Shown here: positions 25,050 through 32,444 of the stretch, piece after piece
Numbering within the stretch: position 1 is the stretch's first letter
Layout: each line of letters begins with the position of its first letter
Origin: JABMMZ01 sp044368575
GTDB taxonomy: Bacteria; Bacteroidota; Bacteroidia; NS11-12g; UBA955
NCBI GenBank assembly: GCA_044368575.1
Contig: JBIPPH010000017.1
Location: 1-41,639 of the forward strand
DNA: 41,639 bases
Reading direction: 5' to 3'
Position numbers and translations under genes: made by a program
Notes under the pieces: generated by a model
The model's database searches: none
What the model saw: the letters and a program-made list of their open reading frames with translations, nothing else
What the model was told of the DNA's origin: nothing

Positions 25050-25499
25050 GGAATTGCAATATTACTAAAAATTACTTAGTGAATCTAGGGGATAGAGGGG
25101 AATTGGTTAATGGTTTATAGTGTTTGGGGTGTTCTTCACCCCAAACGAGAATTGTGATCATACTGATAACATATTACTAATCTAAGAACGATTGGTTTGG
25201 CGTCCTCGCCAACCAATCCCATTCACTTCACAAATGATTTTAATGACACTTGTGAAGACATTGGTATGCTATCTTCAGACTATTGGTCAATTGCAATCTT
25301 ATCTGGTTGGCGGGGACGCCGAACCAGATGTTATAAAATCACGATTACTTACCACTAATAAATCTCACTCGAGGGTGAAGAACACCCTCGAGACAGAAAC
25401 AGTGTGAGAGCAAGCGTGAGTCCGAGTGTGAAGTATAATGCTCCCGCATTCGCTATCACATTCACACTCACTACCCCCTATCCCCTAAACCCTATACCC
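25050..25499. other. Intergenic region holding composite repeat element, copy 1
   Basis: This 450-bp gap has no convincing gene. It holds several hairpins (see the 25121-25413 entry). Past 25413 the sequence is rich in GTGAGTG-like and ACTCACT-like pieces, followed by a C-rich stretch (CCCCCTATCCCC and on) before the AlkB gene ends at 25500. Short open frames here (25192-25407 and 25404-25610) lie across hairpins and look like chance frames. Confidence 0.7.
25121..25413. repeat. Composite palindromic repeat element, copy 1
   Basis: It contains five hairpins. A (25122-25146) has a perfect 10-bp stem GTTTGGGGTG with loop TTCTT. B (25191-25217) pairs ATTGGTTTGGCG with CGCCAACCAAT, one T bulged, loop TCCT. 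A further one pairs CTTCACAA (25226-25233) with TTGTGAAG (25250-25257). C (25301-25329) pairs ATCTGGTTGGCG with its complement around GGGA. D (25368-25392) has a perfect 10-bp stem CTCGAGGGTG with loop AAGAA, which is the complement of TTCTT. Two stretches recur at 29306-29324 and 29456-29523 in the same order and orientation. Confidence 0.8.
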
Positions 25500-26105
25500 T
25501 TATCTTACTATTCTTCTAAACGTCAAATTAACCCTCGGGCCAGAGACTTTTTTAGATTTAGGCAATTGGTGTTGCCAGTGGCTTTGAGACTTTCCTTGCA
25601 TCATCAATAATGAACCGTTGTTTAAGCGCAATTTTTGAGTGGCTTCTTGGGCGTTGAATTTATGGCGTAAATGAAAGCTTCTATCAGCGCCAAAACTCAC
25701 AGAGGCAATTACTGGATCTGGCCCAAGGCTGGGTTCATCATCGCTGTGCCAACCCATGCTGTCATTACCATCGCGGTAATAATTAGCCAAAACACAATTG
25801 AACTTCACCCCATAAGCTCCTTCAATTTTAGTTTGTATTTGCTTCAATAGATCTGTGTATGGCAAGGCTTGCAAAGTCAAACCTGAATAGGCATAAGCAA
25901 TGCCCTCATCGCCATAAAAAGCAGTTAAACGCGGTTGTGGAAGCACTTTACCAAACAGCTTCAAAGTATAGTGTTGCCAATCCAAGCTATTGATTAAAGT
26001 TGTTAGATGCGCTGATGCAGTTGTTGTATCAAAAAAATGAGGGTCTAAATGCCAATCGGCATGCTGTATTTTGGCAGTTTCAAACAAAGATGTTTGTGTT
26101 GACAT
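25500..26105 (-). CDS. alkB: AlkB-type alpha-ketoglutarate-dependent dioxygenase
   Basis: The protein has 201 aa from the ATG at 26105; a GTG two codons upstream is the alternative. It has the AlkB fold motifs: NYYRDGNDSMGWHSDDE with Fe ligands H120 and D122, then HWQHQLPK with H179 as third ligand, and RVNLTFR with the 2-oxoglutarate-binding arginines R191 and R197. The NYY...MGWHSD pattern and the absence of a long N-terminus are closer to the ALKBH2/3 type than to E. coli AlkB. These enzymes reverse 1-methyladenine and 3-methylcytosine lesions in DNA or RNA. It lies 12 bases after tspO and is the last gene of the flavin reductase/DUF2256/tspO/alkB run. Confidence 0.88.
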   Translation of the reverse strand: MSTQTSLFETAKIQHADWHLDPHFFDTTTASAHLTTLINSLDWQHYTLKLFGKVLPQPRLTAFYGDEGIAYAYSGLTLQALPYTDLLKQIQTKIEGAYGVKFNCVLANYYRDGNDSMGWHSDDEPSLGPDPVIASVSFGADRSFHLRHKFNAQEATQKLRLNNGSLLMMQGKSQSHWQHQLPKSKKVSGPRVNLTFRRIVR

Positions 26106-26117
26106 GGCCACCTTACT

Positions 26118-26576
26118 TTAATTTTTAAACACGATAAAAGCATTTAAAGATGTCGCTATCATCAACCAAACAACGTAGGGTAAAATCAGCCATGAATAGC
26201 CTTTTAAAGCTGGGTAATAGGAGAGCAAAAAATACATCACCAAAACACTTAGTAAGATGATTAAAAGCAAAGCCCAAACCGTGGCATGGTAATAAAAGAA
26301 AACAGGATTCCAAGCTACGTTTAAACACCATTGCACAGCAAACAAAATGATGAGCATTTGATGGTCTTTTACTTGTGGCCATAGCTTAGCCAAGTAAATC
26401 GAAAACAGTATCATGATACTGGTCCAAGCAAAGCCAAATACCCAGCCCGGTGGCGTCCATGGGGCTTTGTTTAATTGCGTGTACCAATCAGACACAACCG
26501 CTTTACCAGTAAACATTCCGCCAATGGCTAATGCGGCAAAATTCAAAATTAAAAAGACTATGATTCTTAAACCCAT
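26118..26576 (-). CDS. tspO: TspO/MBR family protein (tryptophan-rich sensory protein)
   Basis: I start at ATG 26576 (152 aa); the frame also opens from TTG 26585. It has five TM helices and the TspO signature WYTQLNKAPWTPPGWVFG followed by WTSIMILFSIYLAKLW and, later, WNPVFF. TspO binds porphyrins and takes part in oxidative and light stress responses. In Bacteroidota it is often near photolyase and flavin-reductase genes, which is the case here. It lies between the DUF2256 gene (29 bases upstream) and alkB (12 bases downstream). The conserved Trp and Pro residues of the porphyrin-binding side appear intact. Confidence 0.92.
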   Translation of the reverse strand: MGLRIIVFLILNFAALAIGGMFTGKAVVSDWYTQLNKAPWTPPGWVFGFAWTSIMILFSIYLAKLWPQVKDHQMLIILFAVQWCLNVAWNPVFFYYHATVWALLLIILLSVLVMYFLLSYYPALKGYSWLILPYVVWLMIATSLNAFIVFKN

Positions 26577-26605
26577 GGTATACAAATATCGGTTTTAAAT
26601 TCCAG

Positions 26606-26749
26606 TTATTTTGTTTTATTGCGTTTACATTTTTCACTGCAATATTTGACCTCTTCCCAATGCTTCTCCCATTTTTTGCGCCAAGTAAAAGGCCGATGGC
26701 AAACCACACAAATTTTACTGGGCAAATTGGCTTTTAAAACAGATTTCAT
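26606..26749 (-). CDS. DUF2256 zinc-finger-like small protein (47 aa)
   Basis: This frame is short but clear: ATG at 26749, stop at 26608-26606. The protein begins MKSVLKANLPSKICVVCHRP and has two Cys pairs, C14-x2-C17 and C37-x3-C41. Between them lies FTWRKKWEKHWEEVKYCS, the pattern typical of DUF2256 proteins (Cys-x2-Cys, a Trp/Lys-rich middle, Cys-x3-Cys). Members are often found beside cryptochrome or photolyase genes, as here. Function is unknown; zinc binding is inferred from the cysteines. It lies between the flavin-reductase-like gene and tspO. Confidence 0.88.
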   Translation of the reverse strand: MKSVLKANLPSKICVVCHRPFTWRKKWEKHWEEVKYCSEKCKRNKTK

Positions 26750-26760
26750 GCTAGATTCAA

Positions 26761-27402
26761 TTATCCAATTACTGTTGGCATACTGTCGGGTTTGGCGTAA
26801 GACAACTTAGCCAAGCGTTGTGTTTTGTAATAACTGTCTAAGCCAGATATGGCCACTGTGCTTGCCTTTTCAATATCCACTGAGCCATCTGTTTGCATAC
26901 AATCTTCGGGCAAACTGACGGATTGAATCTCACCGATTACCAACAAGGTACCATTGATGGCAATGGGCAATATGGATTTTAATTGCATGGCCATTTTAAC
27001 TGCGCTTTCTTTTACAAAAGGGACTTTAAAACCATTAATGTATTCAGGATGAAGACCAGTGGCATCAAATTCAGATTGGTGTTTAGGGTATCTGGCAGAG
27101 GTTTGATGCGCTTGTAAATAAATACTTTCATGAATATGATTGATGGTATATACACCTGTTGTTTGGATGTTTTCAAGGGTATGTCTGTCAACAGAATCTG
27201 GCCTGCAGATAAACCCCAATAAAGGCGGATGAGCACCAATGTGCACGACTGAATTGAATACCGCACAATTGGTTTGACCTTGTTCGTCAATGGTAGCAAT
27301 CAGATTAGCACTTTTAAACCCTGAGAGGGTATTAATAAACGCCGCGCGGTAGCGCGTTTCCATGTTGAGTATATCGGCATTTGAATGAATAATGGTAGAC
27401 AT
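26761..27402 (-). CDS. Flavin reductase-like (FMN-binding split barrel) protein
   Basis: I start at ATG 27402 (213 aa: MSTIIHSNADI...); an ATG at 27429 adds nine residues that do not look native. The sequence FINTLSGFKSANLIATIDEQGQTN, then VVHIGAHPPLLGFICRPDS, then HTLENIQTTGVYTINHI matches the flavin reductase-like, FMN-binding split-barrel fold. Such proteins reduce or bind flavin and may supply reduced flavin to other enzymes. It is the first gene of the DUF2256/tspO/alkB run, with 11 bases to the DUF2256 start. The role in light or oxidative stress is inferred from its neighbours. Confidence 0.85.
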   Translation of the reverse strand: MSTIIHSNADILNMETRYRAAFINTLSGFKSANLIATIDEQGQTNCAVFNSVVHIGAHPPLLGFICRPDSVDRHTLENIQTTGVYTINHIHESIYLQAHQTSARYPKHQSEFDATGLHPEYINGFKVPFVKESAVKMAMQLKSILPIAINGTLLVIGEIQSVSLPEDCMQTDGSVDIEKASTVAISGLDSYYKTQRLAKLSYAKPDSMPTVIG

Positions 27403-27468
27403 TATAATTTTAACAAAGCAAGACTGCATTTGTTTATTCAGACAATTGCCAAATGATGCTAATCTTGC

Positions 27469-28710
27469 TTATTGAGCACTGGTTTTCAAAAACAGTTGCT
27501 GATACTGCTTGCTTGATTCCGCTTGACATTGAATGACGTACAAACCATTCGGTAATTCAGATACATCGAGCACATTGTTGTTTCCTACCTCTAATACCGT
27601 TTGACCTTGTAAATTCAATATGGTATAACGCGCCGCTGATGCGTCATTATGTGTTACATGAAGTTGCTTACTTACAGGATTTGGATGAATCAAAAAACCT
27701 TGGTCTTTAATTGGAGTTGGATGAGCAGATTGAGAGGGGCTCAGCACTGATTGAATGTCTATTTGCATCAATCGGTTAGAGAGTATATTTTTCTCATTGG
27801 TGGCATAGAGTGTGCTTCTGTCTTTGAAGGCTATGGATTCAATTTGCCCAGCATTGAAAAAACTGCCTAAATTGATTTTGCGTTTATTGCCCGAAAAAAT
27901 CTCGTTACCTGCATAATCCCACAGCAACATCAAAAAAGCGCTTCCTGAGCCATTGTAACCAACTAAACTGATGCTTTTACTTTGTGAATGTATGGCAGCG
28001 CCCGTTACCATAAAATTAGTGTAAATGGAATCGCGCACTTGAAGGGTGTAATTGCCAGCTTTACAGGGCATCACATAATGTTTGCTGTAGGATGATACCC
28101 AATTTTTGGTGAACACATGAAGGCTGTCTTGCCATACAAACATGGCTTCTACATCATAGGGCGTTGCGTTTGATCGGCTAGTAAAATCTATTTGATCGGC
28201 AAAAGCAAAGTTGATGACTTCGGATTGTAAGGTATCATCCCCTGCCCTAGCTGCTATTGCTGCATTTGACATTTTCAATACCTTTAAATTTTTGCGATTG
28301 CCATTGTTGTTGCCAAAATCACCAAGAAAACAAAACGAATCGTTAAAGCTTAAGTCTTCCCAATCTTCGTTGAGGCGATTGCGTAAAAATTTACTCGATA
28401 CTATGCTGCCGTTGAGGGTATTCAATTGGTAAATAGCATTGGGGTTGCCACCATCGTTATGCGAATACCATTGACCATTATGAAATGCCAAGCCAGAGGT
28501 TTCATTTAGCGTATCAGATAATTTTGAAACCAATACGGTAGGATTAATTGTCGTGTTTGGGTATACACAGGTTCCATCATTTTGCTTGGCCAAGGGATTA
28601 TAATTACTCGCCAAAGGATCTGTACAACCTTTTTGCGCATAGGCATCCACCACAAACAATGCTTGAATTAAGAGCCAATAAAAAATTATTTTGAAAGGTT
28701 TTATCTGCAT
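27469..28710 (-). CDS. Secreted protein with T9SS type A sorting domain
   Basis: The 413-aa protein has a signal peptide (about 1-25, ending AYA) and a Cys-containing motif GCTDPLASNYNP...GTCVY, found near the start of many T9SS cargo proteins. A domain of about 280 residues follows, with SGLAFHNGQWYSHNDGG and EDLSFNDSFCFLGDFGNN, resembling beta-propeller or esterase-like secreted proteins. The C-terminal 70 residues (HPNPVSKQLHVTH..., NLQGQTVLEV, LPNGLYVIQ) form the type A sorting domain recognised by the type IX secretion system. It is presumably exported and then attached to the surface or released. No catalytic motif is recognised. Confidence 0.85.
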   Translation of the reverse strand: MQIKPFKIIFYWLLIQALFVVDAYAQKGCTDPLASNYNPLAKQNDGTCVYPNTTINPTVLVSKLSDTLNETSGLAFHNGQWYSHNDGGNPNAIYQLNTLNGSIVSSKFLRNRLNEDWEDLSFNDSFCFLGDFGNNNGNRKNLKVLKMSNAAIAARAGDDTLQSEVINFAFADQIDFTSRSNATPYDVEAMFVWQDSLHVFTKNWVSSYSKHYVMPCKAGNYTLQVRDSIYTNFMVTGAAIHSQSKSISLVGYNGSGSAFLMLLWDYAGNEIFSGNKRKINLGSFFNAGQIESIAFKDRSTLYATNEKNILSNRLMQIDIQSVLSPSQSAHPTPIKDQGFLIHPNPVSKQLHVTHNDASAARYTILNLQGQTVLEVGNNNVLDVSELPNGLYVIQCQAESSKQYQQLFLKTSAQ

Positions 28711-28743
28711 AAAGTCAATTACAATTGATAAGCGAAATTATTG

Positions 28744-29145
28744 TTAAATCAACTCACTGATCTGAATTTTTTTCATGCCCATAAATCGAGTAATTGCCTC
28801 AGGTGATTGCATTAATTGATTGAGATTATAGGGCACAATTTGCCATGAGAAGCCGTACTTGTCTTTGAGCCAACCGCAAGCTTGTTCTTGACCACCATCT
28901 GCCACAAGTGCATCCCAATAATGGTCAATCTCTGCTTGGTCTTTACAGGTCATCATAATTGAAACTGCTTCATTGGGTTTGAATTGATCGCCTCCTTGCA
29001 GAGCCATAAACCTTTGACCATTCAAGTCAAACTGACAAACCCATTCGCTTTGCGACAAGAGTTGACTCGGCTTAAAAATCCCACAATAATACTGAGCTAC
29101 TTCTAGGGCTTTACCCTCTGGCACCCACAAACAAATGGTCATCAT
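28744..29145 (-). CDS. PhnB-type VOC family protein
   Basis: The protein has 133 aa (132 if the second ATG is used). It carries the PhnB-like VOC pattern LWVPEGKALEVAQYYCGIF, then FDLNGQRFMALQGGD and CGWLKDKYGFSWQIVP, which is near the C-terminal end of these domains. VOC proteins use metals in glyoxalase-type or demethylase-type reactions; PhnB-like members are mostly of unknown substrate. It is upstream of the T9SS cargo gene (33-base gap) on the same strand. A -7-like TAACTTTG lies 5 bases before the ATG. Confidence 0.85.
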   Translation of the reverse strand: MMTICLWVPEGKALEVAQYYCGIFKPSQLLSQSEWVCQFDLNGQRFMALQGGDQFKPNEAVSIMMTCKDQAEIDHYWDALVADGGQEQACGWLKDKYGFSWQIVPYNLNQLMQSPEAITRFMGMKKIQISELI

Positions 29146-29149
29146 GAAG

Positions 29150-29157
29150 CAAAGTTA
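29150..29157 (-). promoter_or_regulatory. -7 box directly before the VOC gene
   Basis: TAACTTTG on the minus strand is a perfect TAnnTTTG box ending 5 bases before the ATG at 29145. No TTTG is visible at -33 because this side is occupied by the tandem repeat. If used, transcription would begin close to the start codon. Confidence 0.35.
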
Positions 29158-29165
29158 GTGATTAG

Positions 29166-29239
29166 TTATTAGTTAATGGTTATTCGTTATTAGTTAATGG
29201 TTATTCGTTATTAGTTAATGGTTATTGGTTATTAGTTTA
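29166..29239. repeat. 21-bp tandem repeat, three and a half copies
   Basis: Unit 1 is 29166-29186, unit 2 is 29187-29207 and is identical, unit 3 is 29208-29228 with one C-to-G change, and a partial fourth copy runs to 29239. The unit begins TTATTAGTTAATGG. No spacers are present, so it is not a CRISPR array. Confidence 0.85.
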
Positions 29240-29305
29240 CAGATAATAGTTAATAGGTAATGCTTTCCCATACTAATAACAAATAACTGATAACTATTCA
29301 CTTAT

Positions 29306-29523
29306 TGTTTGGGGTGTTCTTCACACCTAACGAGAATATTGATCTCATCTGGTTGGTGTTGTCACCAACCATATTATACAAGATTAGTCTTTTCATATAT
29401 CTCATTCGGAATTCATAACTGATATCTATTCACTTATTGGCTCCTTCCAAATAACTACTTACCACTCATATATCTCACTCGAGGGTGAAGAACACCCTCG
29501 AGACAAAAAAAGTGTGAGAGCGA
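29306..29523. repeat. Composite palindromic repeat element, copy 2
   Basis: It has three hairpins. A' (29307-29331) is GTTTGGGGTG, TTCTT, then a partly decayed right arm CACACCTAAC. C' (29350-29371) is a perfect 9-bp stem TGGTTGGTG with loop TTGT. D' (29478-29502) is identical to the D hairpin of copy 1 (stem CTCGAGGGTG, loop AAGAA). The 68-bp stretch 29456-29523 matches 25346-25413 with only a few changes, including the ending AGTGTGAGAGC. The order and orientation match copy 1. Confidence 0.85.
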
Positions 29524-29665
29524 GAGCGAATGTGAGTGTTCGAACTTAGACGTATTCCAATCTATCCCACTCTCATTCCAAATCAACTTCATTTTTCTCC
29601 ACCAAAAAAGTTAATCCTTAATACTGGTTTAATTGATTATACTTGCACTTCAATAGCATTTAACC

Positions 29666-30532
29666 ATGAAAATGAATGATATTTTAATGACCTGCTCTAT
29701 TGCGATCATGATTGCAGGGTTCTGTGTTTACTTGTATTTCTTATTTTACAGTAAACTGTTCTTTAAAAAACAAGAGAAAACCACACCTGAAAAAGCTTCA
29801 ACATTTGGGGAATTCATTAACGGCGTTACAGGGCCATTATTTGCTCTAGCAGGCTTTATGATCATCTATTCAACCATCATGGATCAGAAGGATATTAATA
29901 AAACCCAGCAGTTTGAAAATTATTTCTTCAAGTTTTTGGATTACCACAGATCAAACAATGAAAAAATTGCCATGAAAGGTGCCAAATCTTGCAATCAAGT
30001 TGCGGGCAGGCAAGTATGGGTAAATTTGAGAGGAATGGTAAAAAAAGCTTATCACATTGTGGAGGCAGATAGTGTGTTTTCAAAATTAAACCATGAGCAA
30101 AAAATCGACTTGTCTTATGCTATTGTTCATTATGGTTTGGGAACATCTGACACTTCAAGGCTATACAACCATATGGGTAAATACACTAATAATTTGAATC
30201 AAAAATATGTATTTAGTAATAAACTAAGACAAATGGAACATTGCGCAGAACTTAGTGTTTACTTTTATGGCTTTTCAAACATTCTCGACAATTATTTCCA
30301 AGAATATTTTACCTATTTAAACTATGTCGATGAATGTGATTTCATCAATGACAAAGAAAAATTAAAATACGTCAACATTCTAAATGCCCAAAATGACATA
30401 TACTGCAATGCCGTTATCTATTTTTATTTGCATTCAAGTTTTGCCAATGAGTCTCAAAAAAACTTAGTAGAAAAATATGGTATTCTTGAGAAGATGGACA
30501 AGCGTTTAATTGATTTTGATAAAGAAAATTAG
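29666..30532 (+). CDS. Membrane protein resembling putative phage abortive infection proteins
   Basis: The protein has 288 aa. TM helices lie at about 7-29 and 53-72. Between and after them TFGEFINGVTGPLFALAGF, then QQFENYFFKFLDYHRSN and GRQVWVNLRGMVKKAYHIVE match the layout of the 'putative phage abortive infection protein' family: two TMs, an FF-xx-L helix, a GR motif and a helical cytoplasmic domain. Members are annotated as Abi proteins, mostly on the basis of family naming; the effect is unproven. The gene is plus-strand, isolated, and lies just after a repeat element, in a position that separates two parts of a light-stress gene cluster. Defence function is inferred. Confidence 0.6.
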   Translation: MKMNDILMTCSIAIMIAGFCVYLYFLFYSKLFFKKQEKTTPEKASTFGEFINGVTGPLFALAGFMIIYSTIMDQKDINKTQQFENYFFKFLDYHRSNNEKIAMKGAKSCNQVAGRQVWVNLRGMVKKAYHIVEADSVFSKLNHEQKIDLSYAIVHYGLGTSDTSRLYNHMGKYTNNLNQKYVFSNKLRQMEHCAELSVYFYGFSNILDNYFQEYFTYLNYVDECDFINDKEKLKYVNILNAQNDIYCNAVIYFYLHSSFANESQKNLVEKYGILEKMDKRLIDFDKEN

Positions 30533-30578
30533 CCCTTATATTTTTACTGTTTTTCTTATTTATTAACGCCAAAACTAT

Positions 30579-32087
30579 CTACCAAATATGAATTTTGGGA
30601 GAAACGTTTTCATTTTCACACAGTGAAGGCTGCCATTCAATATGCATAGAGTCATATTTAGGTAAACGCCATGCAAAAACAATGTTAGATATTCCAGGAG
30701 ACAATGACATATTTTCAAAATACGTCGAAGGGTTGTTACTCAATGACAAACATTCATTATAAGATACAGTTTTTCCATCATGTGTTACAAACAGTTTTCC
30801 AGGCTTAAAAGATTGAATAGTGGTACTAGATTGATTATCAAATTGGCCCCAAAACACTAATAGCACTTCATTGCCTGATGCCTGTATGGAAGATTCTCCT
30901 TCAAATCCTGAATAGGTATAAACATCCGTTAGAATAGGTTTGTCAATAGAAGAGACGCTGGCTGTAAATGTTGAACAAAAAATATTTTGACCTAAAGCAA
31001 TATGCAAATTCCCTAACTCATCAACATTGCCATATTCTAATTCTGGTGGATCTCCGCCGTAAAACGCTCTACAAACCTCAGTGTTAGTATTCTCAGTATA
31101 AGTAAAACTCGCCTGGGCCAATTCAGAATTTGAGCCATCTATAGGCGGTGTTTCTAAAGATGTATCAGGTTCTATTGTTGCTTCCTCATAGGATGTGTTA
31201 AAATTTATATTTCTTACAATAACAAAAACAAAAACGAGTATAATTGGTACGGATACTAAAGCTATTGTCTTAAGCAATATGAAAGGACTGTTAGACCATT
31301 GATCATCAGGTGGCTTAGGTGGAGTATAGTCTTGATTTTCGTTTGAGACATTAGTAACTGGAACTTGAATTGGTTCTGTAGTTGAAGGTTCTTCTTGAAT
31401 TGGTGCAATAGCAGTTGGTATAGGTGGCGGGAGTTTAAAAATAATACTGCTTAATTCCTTTACTTCACCTGCTTTAGCCCAATTGTCTAAGCCATTGCGC
31501 CATATTAAATCGTCTTCCTTAATGCGCTTATCTCTTAACTGGTCAAAAGTATAGGGCTCAGATTGTTTTCCATCCTCAACCAGAAAATAAAAAGCATTGT
31601 TTGATGGGCTTGAATACGGATTAGGTTTTAGCTGATTAAATGCTTTTACTATGCTGCTTCCAAGCTTTGGTTCTAATTGAAACTTAAAATAAAATTTTGC
31701 TTGTTTATTAACGACTTTACCTTGGCCCAATTTGTACAAATAGATGCCTAAAGCTGAAAACCATAACAAAGGCAAAAGCGTAAATCTTGCTCTCATACGC
31801 TCAGCATAATCATATGATCCGAAATACTGCAAGTTGAGAAGAAATGGTGGTAAGCAAATGATTGCAAGCACTAGGAAAACTATACCGATTATTTTTAAGG
31901 TTTTATTCGGTTGATTAGGTTGTTTATTGGCACTAGGACTAAGTATCAAAGCAATTATCCCGGGTAAAATTGGGGTGCAGGTCAACAACAAAAATGTCCA
32001 CCATCGGCCTATATGTTTTGCTCTACCAAAGCATTCTGCAATAGCAAAAAACAATAAAGCAATGATCAAAAAAAGTAATATACCCAT
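30579..32087 (-). CDS. Membrane protein with a GYF_2 domain
   Basis: I start at ATG 32087 (502 aa); a TTG at 32096 is the alternative. Three to four TM helices lie in the first 125 residues. A GYF_2 domain follows (about 160-220: FYFLVEDGKQSEPYTFDQLR, then DDLIWRNGLDNWAKAGEV), which binds proline-rich peptides. A proline-rich linker (KLPPPIPTAIAPIQEEP and PPKPPDDQW) and one further TM (about 265-288) lead to an external domain of about 210 residues that I do not recognise. It is convergent with the Abi-like gene, which ends 46 bases before it. The function is unknown. Confidence 0.7.
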   Translation of the reverse strand: MGILLFLIIALLFFAIAECFGRAKHIGRWWTFLLLTCTPILPGIIALILSPSANKQPNQPNKTLKIIGIVFLVLAIICLPPFLLNLQYFGSYDYAERMRARFTLLPLLWFSALGIYLYKLGQGKVVNKQAKFYFKFQLEPKLGSSIVKAFNQLKPNPYSSPSNNAFYFLVEDGKQSEPYTFDQLRDKRIKEDDLIWRNGLDNWAKAGEVKELSSIIFKLPPPIPTAIAPIQEEPSTTEPIQVPVTNVSNENQDYTPPKPPDDQWSNSPFILLKTIALVSVPIILVFVFVIVRNINFNTSYEEATIEPDTSLETPPIDGSNSELAQASFTYTENTNTEVCRAFYGGDPPELEYGNVDELGNLHIALGQNIFCSTFTASVSSIDKPILTDVYTYSGFEGESSIQASGNEVLLVFWGQFDNQSSTTIQSFKPGKLFVTHDGKTVSYNECLSLSNNPSTYFENMSLSPGISNIVFAWRLPKYDSMHIEWQPSLCENENVSPKIHIW

Positions 32088-32097
32088 AATCTGCAAC

Positions 32098-32105
32098 CAA
32101 ATTTA
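32098..32105 (-). promoter_or_regulatory. -7 box before the GYF-domain gene
   Basis: TAAATTTG on the minus strand matches TAnnTTTG perfectly and lies 10 bases before the ATG at 32087. A -33 TTTG is not found at the usual distance, so this is a partial match. Confidence 0.3.
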
Positions 32106-32174
32106 AATCGTTTTGGGTTATTTATCTCTATCTCACTCAAAAAACAATTCCACCCCAATGATTGTTCTTGAAAT

Positions 32175-32444
32175 GTGACCGTTGAAGAAATAGATAGAAT
32201 CATAGAAATGGCTTGGGAGGATAGAACGCCTTTTGAGGCCATTCACTTTCAATTTGGTTTATTGGAAAAAGAGGTGATTGCCTTGATGAGAAAAGAACTT
32301 AAACGCAGTAGTTTTAAGCTCTGGAGAAAACGTGTTAACAGTGGTGTGAGTCAAAAGCATCTGTTTAAACGCAACCAAGACATTACGCGATTTAAGTGCA
32401 CGCTTCAAAAACAAATCACCTTGAATAAAATTTCAAAACGATGA
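32175..32444 (+). CDS. TIGR03643 family protein
   Basis: The protein has 89 aa with a GTG start at 32175; an in-frame TGA at 32169-32171 rules out any earlier start. The sequence VEEIDRIIEMAWEDRTPFEA, then FQFGLLEKEVIALMRKELK and SSFKLWRKRV is nearly identical to the TIGR03643 pattern. Members are small, probably DNA-binding-like helical proteins of unknown function, commonly next to cryptochrome/photolyase genes. Here the last four bases overlap the start of the photolyase-like gene (ATGA), so translation is likely coupled. Confidence 0.88.
   Translation: MTVEEIDRIIEMAWEDRTPFEAIHFQFGLLEKEVIALMRKELKRSSFKLWRKRVNSGVSQKHLFKRNQDITRFKCTLQKQITLNKISKR

Larger units (their letters stand above)
29146..29665. 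other. Intergenic region holding a 21-bp tandem repeat and composite repeat element, copy 2
   Basis: This 520-bp gap holds, from left to right, a -7 box for the VOC gene, a 21-bp tandem repeat (29166-29239), an AT-rich stretch with ATAACTGATAACTATTCACT-like words, the second composite hairpin element (29306-29523), and a GAGAGCGA/GTGAGTG tail. Near 29638 TATACTTG could be the -7 box of the Abi-like gene, but no -33 box is clear. I see no gene. Confidence 0.7.

Noticed and set aside
25192..25610. Open frames of 60-70 codons in the repeat region, plus strand.
   Set aside because: They run through palindromes and overlap the 3' end of the AlkB gene in antisense; no recognisable protein features.
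29166..29239. Possible short CRISPR-like array.
   Set aside because: The 21-bp units are directly adjacent, with no unique spacers, and no cas gene is in the window.
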